Shown here: positions 35,159 through 38,580 of the stretch, piece by piece | Numbering within the stretch: position 1 is the stretch's first letter | How the letters are laid out: each line of letters starts with the position of its first letter | Assembly: GCA_025353725.1 (NCBI GenBank) | Contig: JANXOF010000009.1 | Coordinates: 1-38,580 of the forward strand | DNA: 38,580 nt | Reading direction: 5' to 3' | Source: Polyangiaceae bacterium | GTDB taxonomy: Bacteria; Myxococcota_A; Polyangia; Polyangiales; Polyangiaceae | The notes under the pieces: generated by a model | Told to the model about the DNA's origin: nothing | The model's input: only the letters and a program-made list of their open reading frames with translations | The model's database searches: none | Program-made: the position numbers and the translations under genes

Positions 35159-35983
35159 TTAACCTTTGCGTTGGAGCTCCGCTTCAAGCTCCCGGACGCG
35201 GGCCTCTGCGAGCATGCGCATGCGCTTCTCAGCCTCTTTTGCTCGTGTCTCGGCCTCTTTTGCTCGTGTCTCGGCCTCTTTCGCCCGTGTCTCAACTTCT
35301 TTGGCTCGTATCTCGGCCTCTTTGGCTCGTATCTCGGCTTCTTTGGCTCGCGTCTCGGCTTCTTTGGCTCTTGTGGCGGTTTCCAGCGCCGAGAGAAGCA
35401 AAACGTCACCTGCCGCGTCCTCCGCAAGACGTAGCCCTAGCGAGCCTTCGACCTCGCCCAGAACCCAGAACCGCTCGAGCACAAAGCTCTCCGCCGAGCC
35501 GCCTGAAAGCACGCGTTCCACCAGGTCGTCCTCCACCCGGTCCCACACGCGAAGGCGGGCGTTTGCGGGCGCCTCGGCGTCGAATCGAACCACCTCTTGA
35601 ACCCCAAGGTCTTGGTACTTTGCAAGCTTTTCGTCCCACGCGTCGCGGTCGCTCTGACTCACGATTTCGACGGCGAGCTCCGGCGTGCCGCGCTCCCACG
35701 TCTTCCACGAATCGAAGTGAACCGCCCGAACGCCAAGCTTTACGAACACATCGGGCGCGAGGCATGTCTTCGGATCGCTTGCGCGCCAGTACACAAATTG
35801 GTCGCTGCCGACGCCGCAGGATTCGCCGAAAGCAAAGCGCAGGAGTTGAAACAAAAACGTACGAAGAACGAGATGGGTCGTCGTCTCGGGCATCTCGGCC
35901 TCGGTTGGAAAGTGGAGAGGGATAGGTGCACGCGTGTAGCGCACCGCCATTCGGGGTCGCGACAAAAGCGGATGACCGTGCAT
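35159..35983 (-). CDS. Uma2 family (DUF820) protein with coiled-coil repeat tail
   Basis: 274 residues from the ATG at 35983 (GGGAG upstream). The N-terminal two thirds are a Uma2/DUF820 PD-(D/E)XK-like domain: PDVFV, then the ELAVEIVSQSDR core with Glu, and DEKLAKYQDLGVQEVV. Catalytic activity of Uma2 proteins is generally unproven. From about residue 204 to 252 it has seven copies of a heptad (AKEAETR type), then RMRMLAEARVRELEAELQ, a coiled coil. It is the only intact gene in a decayed stretch. The ATG at 35950 (MAVRYTR) is an alternative start. Confidence 0.8.
   Translation of the reverse strand: MHGHPLLSRPRMAVRYTRAPIPLHFPTEAEMPETTTHLVLRTFLFQLLRFAFGESCGVGSDQFVYWRASDPKTCLAPDVFVKLGVRAVHFDSWKTWERGTPELAVEIVSQSDRDAWDEKLAKYQDLGVQEVVRFDAEAPANARLRVWDRVEDDLVERVLSGGSAESFVLERFWVLGEVEGSLGLRLAEDAAGDVLLLSALETATRAKEAETRAKEAEIRAKEAEIRAKEVETRAKEAETRAKEAETRAKEAEKRMRMLAEARVRELEAELQRKG
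35228..35374. repeat. Seven 21-bp tandem repeats coding the heptad coiled coil
   Basis: Seven contiguous units of exactly 21 bp (CTCGGCCTCTTTTGCTCGTG type plus one base), with scattered differences mostly at synonymous or conservative positions. They code seven heptads of the Uma2 protein tail, so copy-number change adds or removes whole heptads without breaking the frame. Confidence 0.95.
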
Positions 35984-36032
35984 CGACACTCCCAGAGCGT
36001 AGCAGACACGTTTAATCGGGCAATAAGTCGAC

Positions 36033-36214
36033 CCGGAAGCTACTGAGCACCTCGAAGCTTCGCAACGGGAAATTCTTGGAGACCTACGCGGGGCGTTTTT
36101 GGATCGGAGGTGATCCGGAACAAGCGAGAAACTGGCCAGGCCACCCCGGACGGACGACAAACCCCGTTCCGAGCGAGCTAGCAAGGTGGTACGCGAGGGG
36201 CACTGCGGGGGCGC
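36033..36214. other. Gap without a supported gene
   Basis: Between the Uma2 start and the transposase remnant I see only short open frames with no family features. It may hold the Uma2 promoter or the decayed left end of the insertion element. Confidence 0.4.
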
Positions 36215-36816
36215 GTGTCGCGACTTTTACCTTCGTACGTCCTGCGACGGCCGCAGGAAACGGTGCTCTTCGGTCTTGTGCAAACGCACGTTGAGGACTT
36301 CTATCGGCACGCGCGCGAGACATACGACGGGCAGCTTCCGAAGTACGTAACCGAGGACACCATGGCTGCCAGACGCGCGAGGCATTCGACCTGCCCCCGC
36401 CACGCTATCCGCTTGTTCGCCTTCACGGGGTACTGGCGCCCCGGACGCATGGCGGGCGCGCGTCGTGCCGCGGCCGCACGAATCGCATGCAGAGTGCACT
36501 AAGTCGCCCGAAAGGAAGCAGGCCGTGAACTCCTTGGCGGAGGCGGCAGCGGAGCGAGAGGCCACCCTCGAGCGCTCGACGCCATCCACGCCGACGGAGG
36601 TGGGAACCGGCGAAGCGGCGTTCGTGCGGACCGGGGACGCGCATAAAAACCAGCACGCTTGTCGCGACAGGCGCCGCGACGGCCATCGCGCCAAGCATCC
36701 TCGAAGTCGCCCCTGGGGAGCGACTTCTCGGCGGTGAGCTTTACGCGCCGCTTTCACGCGTCGATTGGGCCACGCTCTTGCGCCTTACCTTCGTGCGTGG
36801 ATGTCAAACCCTGTAG
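36215..36816 (+). pseudogene. IS91-type transposase remnant in three frames
   Basis: Three pieces in order: (a) 36245-36358, RRPQETVLFGLVQTHVEDFY and ARETYDGQLPKYVTED, the N-terminus of IS91/ISCR-like transposases; (b) after a large internal deletion, about 36376-36441, REAFDLPPPRYPLVRLHGVL, the start of the C-terminal region; (c) in a shifted frame from 36447, AWRARVVPRPHESH, and in a third frame from about 36649, a Gly-rich part ending LSRVDWATLLRLTF with a stop at 36814-36816. The zinc-binding domain and the catalytic Tyr region are gone. It is a dead relic. Confidence 0.7.
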
Positions 36817-36926
36817 CGGGGTGCGGGCCGTCACGACCGTCCGCGCGGTCGTGACGGCCCCGGCGTCGATGGCCCGGCTGCTCAGCGCCCTGCGTCGCTC
36901 GCGCTCGCCGCCCGTCGGTTTGACAT
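36801..36926. repeat. Nested inverted repeats
   Basis: Outer arms: ATGTCAAACC (36801-36810) and GGTTTGACAT (36917-36926), a perfect 10-bp pair. Inside lies a perfect 15-bp stem, 36825-36839 with 36846-36860, around a 6-base loop. It stands at the 3' end of the transposase relic, so it may be the end structure of an insertion element or a hairpin RNA. The two dyads do not share a centre. Confidence 0.6.
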
Positions 36927-37183
36927 CGCGGCGCAGGCAGGGCGCGATTGCAGTGCGTCCCGACCAGCGCGACGCAGTCCGCGCCACCTGCGTAGGGGAC
37001 GTTGGTAAGGCTCGCATCAGGAACGGCGGCGTCGTTGACAGCCGCGTCGACGCGCGCAGCGCCTGAAGGATACGTCGCATCTGCGCCACTGGGGTCCGTA
37101 CCGGCTTCTGCGCCGCCAAGCCTCGCAAGCGCTCCACCGGGACTCTGATTACCGGTAGAGCATCCATCCGCGGCCGGGTTACT
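36890..37183 (-). pseudogene. Remnant of a Cys-containing lipoprotein
   Basis: An open minus-strand frame without any start codon. It reads GCSTGNQSPGG, then an Asp/Ala-rich linker (DAAVNDAAVPDASL), then GGADCVALVGTHCNRALP. This is the look of the linker and first Cys module of an exported myxobacterial lipoprotein. The signal peptide is missing (TAA at 37184-37186). The frame runs on to 36785 but loses protein character in the nested repeat. Confidence 0.45.
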
Positions 37184-37328
37184 TTACTCATTGATGAGTG
37201 ATTGGCCTATTCCCATCAGGTAGTCGCGCCGCATCTCTTTCGCAGAGCGCTTAGGATGTCAAAGATCGTAGCCATCGCCACATGTAATCGCGCGCGCGGG
37301 GCCGCGGCTGCCCGACTCGGTAACCTTG

Positions 37329-37356
37329 AAACCATACTACCAAGGTAGTATGGTTT
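37329..37356. promoter_or_regulatory. 28-bp palindromic operator of the toxin-antitoxin operon
   Basis: A perfect 13-bp inverted repeat, AAACCATACTACC (37329-37341) and GGTAGTATGGTTT (37344-37356), with a 2-bp centre. It ends 3 bp before the antitoxin ATG at 37360 and is AT-richer than its surroundings. This is the expected binding site of the RHH antitoxin for autorepression. Between 37187 and 37328 there is only a small ACTCA/TGAGT dyad (37186-37199) and no gene. Confidence 0.8.
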
Positions 37357-37359
37357 GGC

Positions 37360-37635
37360 ATGCCAAGAGGTTCTCCCGCGTTAAAACTCGCCATTACCGT
37401 AGACAGGAACGTGCACGCGAAGGTCTTGAAAGCGGCTGAGCGGGATCATTTAAGTGTCTCCGCGTGGATGACCGAAGCTGCGCGCCGTCAGCTTGTGGTT
37501 TCTGCAGGGCTACTCGCGGTTGCCAAGTGGGAGACCGAGCATGGCGAGCTCACCTCGGTTGAATTGCATGCGGCGCGAGTGAGGCTCGCGGATTCGGGGC
37601 GAGCGAAAGCGACCAAGAAGCCGCGAACGCGATGA
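37360..37635 (+). CDS. Ribbon-helix-helix antitoxin
   Basis: A 91-residue protein. The RHH fold is readable at about residues 8-45: beta strand LKLAITVDRN, helix A VHAKVLKAAERD, turn, helix B SVSAWMTEAARRQL. The C-terminal part (about 50-91), ending in a basic AKATKKPRTR, should bind the toxin. It is the first gene of the pair, overlaps the toxin by 4 bp (ATGA), and has a perfect palindrome right before its ATG, which it likely binds to repress the operon. Confidence 0.82.
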   Translation: MPRGSPALKLAITVDRNVHAKVLKAAERDHLSVSAWMTEAARRQLVVSAGLLAVAKWETEHGELTSVELHAARVRLADSGRAKATKKPRTR

Positions 37636-38018
37636 ACGCCATCGTGTACGACACAGGTGTCTTGGTCGCGGCCGAGCGTAGCCAACGTAGCGTCTGGGCT
37701 GAGCATCGCGTCCGGCTTGAGGCAGGCGTCGTGCCGCTCGTGGCTTCCGTCGTGTTGGCACAGGTGAGTCGGTCACCCAAACAGGTCCAGCTTCGAAGCT
37801 TTCTGCAGGGCTGTGAGGTCGTTGTGCTCGATGAGGACGCGGCTCACGCGGTCGGCGCGCTCCTTGGAAAAGCAAAGACTGCAGACGTCGTTGACGCGAC
37901 GGTCGTACGTCTTGCGGCCGCCCGGGGTGCGGACATCCAGACCGGTGACGTGCACGACATCACACACTTGGTCACCGTTGCGGGCCTTCGGAGTCGCGTC
38001 TTGCGCGTGGCTCGCTAA
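37632..38018 (+). CDS. PIN-domain toxin (VapC-like)
   Basis: A 128-residue PIN-domain RNase toxin. The acidic residues are D7 in VYDTGVLVAAE, the TADVVDATV pair (about residues 84-92), and TGDVHDITHL near the end. At the second acidic position, VVLAQVSRSPKQ has Gln, as is common in this PIN subgroup. The ATG overlaps the antitoxin stop by 4 bp. The pair is complete and probably active; the target RNA is unknown. Confidence 0.85.
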   Translation: MNAIVYDTGVLVAAERSQRSVWAEHRVRLEAGVVPLVASVVLAQVSRSPKQVQLRSFLQGCEVVVLDEDAAHAVGALLGKAKTADVVDATVVRLAAARGADIQTGDVHDITHLVTVAGLRSRVLRVAR

Positions 38019-38032
38019 GCCCTCGTCCGCAG

Positions 38033-38227
38033 AACCAGCTGGCAACGCCGGGCTCCACGTCTCTGCGGTGCCAGAACGACTCGTCGTGCATCACGCACAA
38101 GTGCAACACGCAGTACGGCAAGTGCGCGTTCCCCTGCCTGAGCGACGCCGACTGCATCACCGGCTCGACGTGCTTCGTTGGTGGTGGCGCCCTCGCGGCG
38201 TGCATCCCGAAGCCGCCGGGCACCTGA
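38033..38227 (+). pseudogene. C-terminal fragment of a Cys-rich lipoprotein
   Basis: A frame ending in TGA (38225-38227) shows eight regularly spaced Cys residues: LRCQNDSSCITHKCN, then YGKCAFPCLSDADCITGSTC, and a last AACIPKPPGT. This is the repeated C-x5-C-type module found at the end of secreted myxobacterial proteins. No start or signal peptide precedes it; the same frame runs back into the toxin gene. So it is a 3' fragment cut from its gene. Confidence 0.65.
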
Positions 38228-38467
38228 CCCGACGTGTCGGGGGCCCCGGACCAGAATAAACCGACAGCTCACGGCCGACAGTCGGACCGAGCGCCCGGCT
38301 GTCAGCGTGTCGCTTTTCGAAGGCCGTCCGCGACGACCTTCGGGAGGAGCTGCTTCGTGATCGGTAGCGTGGCCCACGGATCGACGGCGCGCTTCGCGAG
38401 GAGCGTCGGGTAACCGTACGGAATTGGACGCCGTGCGCGATCGGGCGCGGCCTGCTGAAGTGCTCGG
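38228..38467. other. Intergenic stretch, possible minus-strand gene tail
   Basis: A minus-strand frame reads PYGYPTLLAKRAVDPWATLP and TKQLLPKVVADGLRKATR before its stop (about 38305), which looks like a protein end but lacks a start. Repeated CCGACAG and CTGTC motifs (38260-38310) can form weak hairpins. No complete gene. Confidence 0.3.
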
Positions 38468-38580
38468 ATGGGAAGACATCGGGAGGATTGGTGGGCGGAG
38501 CGACTCGAAGAGTTGGCGCAGGGCGGTGACGCCGAGGAGATCGCGCGGCGTCACGGGGTGAGACTCTGGACGCTGCTCGG
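38468..38580 (+). mobile_element. 5' end of an IS66-type (TnpA-like) transposase gene, cut by the window edge
   Basis: It starts at ATG 38468 and runs off the window. The first residues MGRHREDWWAERLEELAQGG and the following DAEEIARRHGVRLWTLL form the helix-turn-helix start of IS66-type accessory transposase proteins (often MGRxREDWW). At most 37 residues are visible, so whether the element is intact is unknown. Confidence 0.6.

Noticed and set aside
38015-38554. A 179-codon minus-strand frame at the right end
   Set aside because: It is very Arg-rich, has no family features, and lies antisense to the Cys-rich fragment and the transposase start.

Overview
The window comes from a high-GC Gram-negative bacterium. 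It is most likely a myxobacterium or close relative (Polyangia/Sorangiineae type). This rests on gene content, not on a marker gene: many exported lipoproteins, a eukaryotic-type Ser/Thr kinase, a DUF4388-like C-terminus, a TamB-type fragment, hybrid sensory proteins and GTG/TTG starts, all mixed on both strands. No rRNA, tRNA or CRISPR array was seen.

Layout. 1-31 is a terminator of an upstream gene. 83-3771 (+) holds RecD2 helicase, a membrane protein and a polysaccharide deacetylase. 3845-7555 (-) is a tight feoA-feoB-histidine kinase operon. 7620-14399 holds an L,D-transpeptidase, a HAD phosphatase, rplU-rpmA with a readable promoter, a CxxxxCH lipoprotein, a TamB C-terminal fragment, a DUF4388-like protein and a haem-oxygenase-like diiron enzyme. 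14753-17428 (+) holds a GAF-HisKA protein without an ATPase domain, a MAPEG protein and a Ser/Thr kinase.

17425-25814 is the most informative part: a PQQ (pyrroloquinoline quinone) locus. pqqB, pqqC and pqqD overlap on the minus strand. A plus-strand lipoprotein gene interrupts them before pqqE and a rhodanese. Upstream of pqqB, divergent from it, lies a damaged PQQ-type sugar (sorbosone) dehydrogenase with a cytochrome c tail. It has lost about 100 residues and its reading frame after the signal peptide. After it comes a 54-codon gene that I read as the missing precursor peptide gene pqqA, with the E-x-x-x-Y motif. An S9 peptidase lipoprotein follows. So all of pqqABCDE appears present, but rearranged.

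25828-33684 is ordinary accessory content: a HEAT-repeat exported protein, two tandem class-3 lipase lipoproteins, a penicillin-binding transpeptidase, thymidine kinase and two small conserved-looking proteins.

33685-38580 is a decayed accessory island. It contains a frameshifted nucleotidyltransferase module, an Uma2 protein with seven perfect-length 21-bp repeats, a shredded IS91-type transposase, nested inverted repeats, two fragments of Cys-rich lipoproteins, an intact RHH/PIN toxin-antitoxin pair with a 28-bp palindromic operator, and at the right edge the start of an IS66-type transposase gene.

All family calls are from reading motifs by eye. No database search was run.
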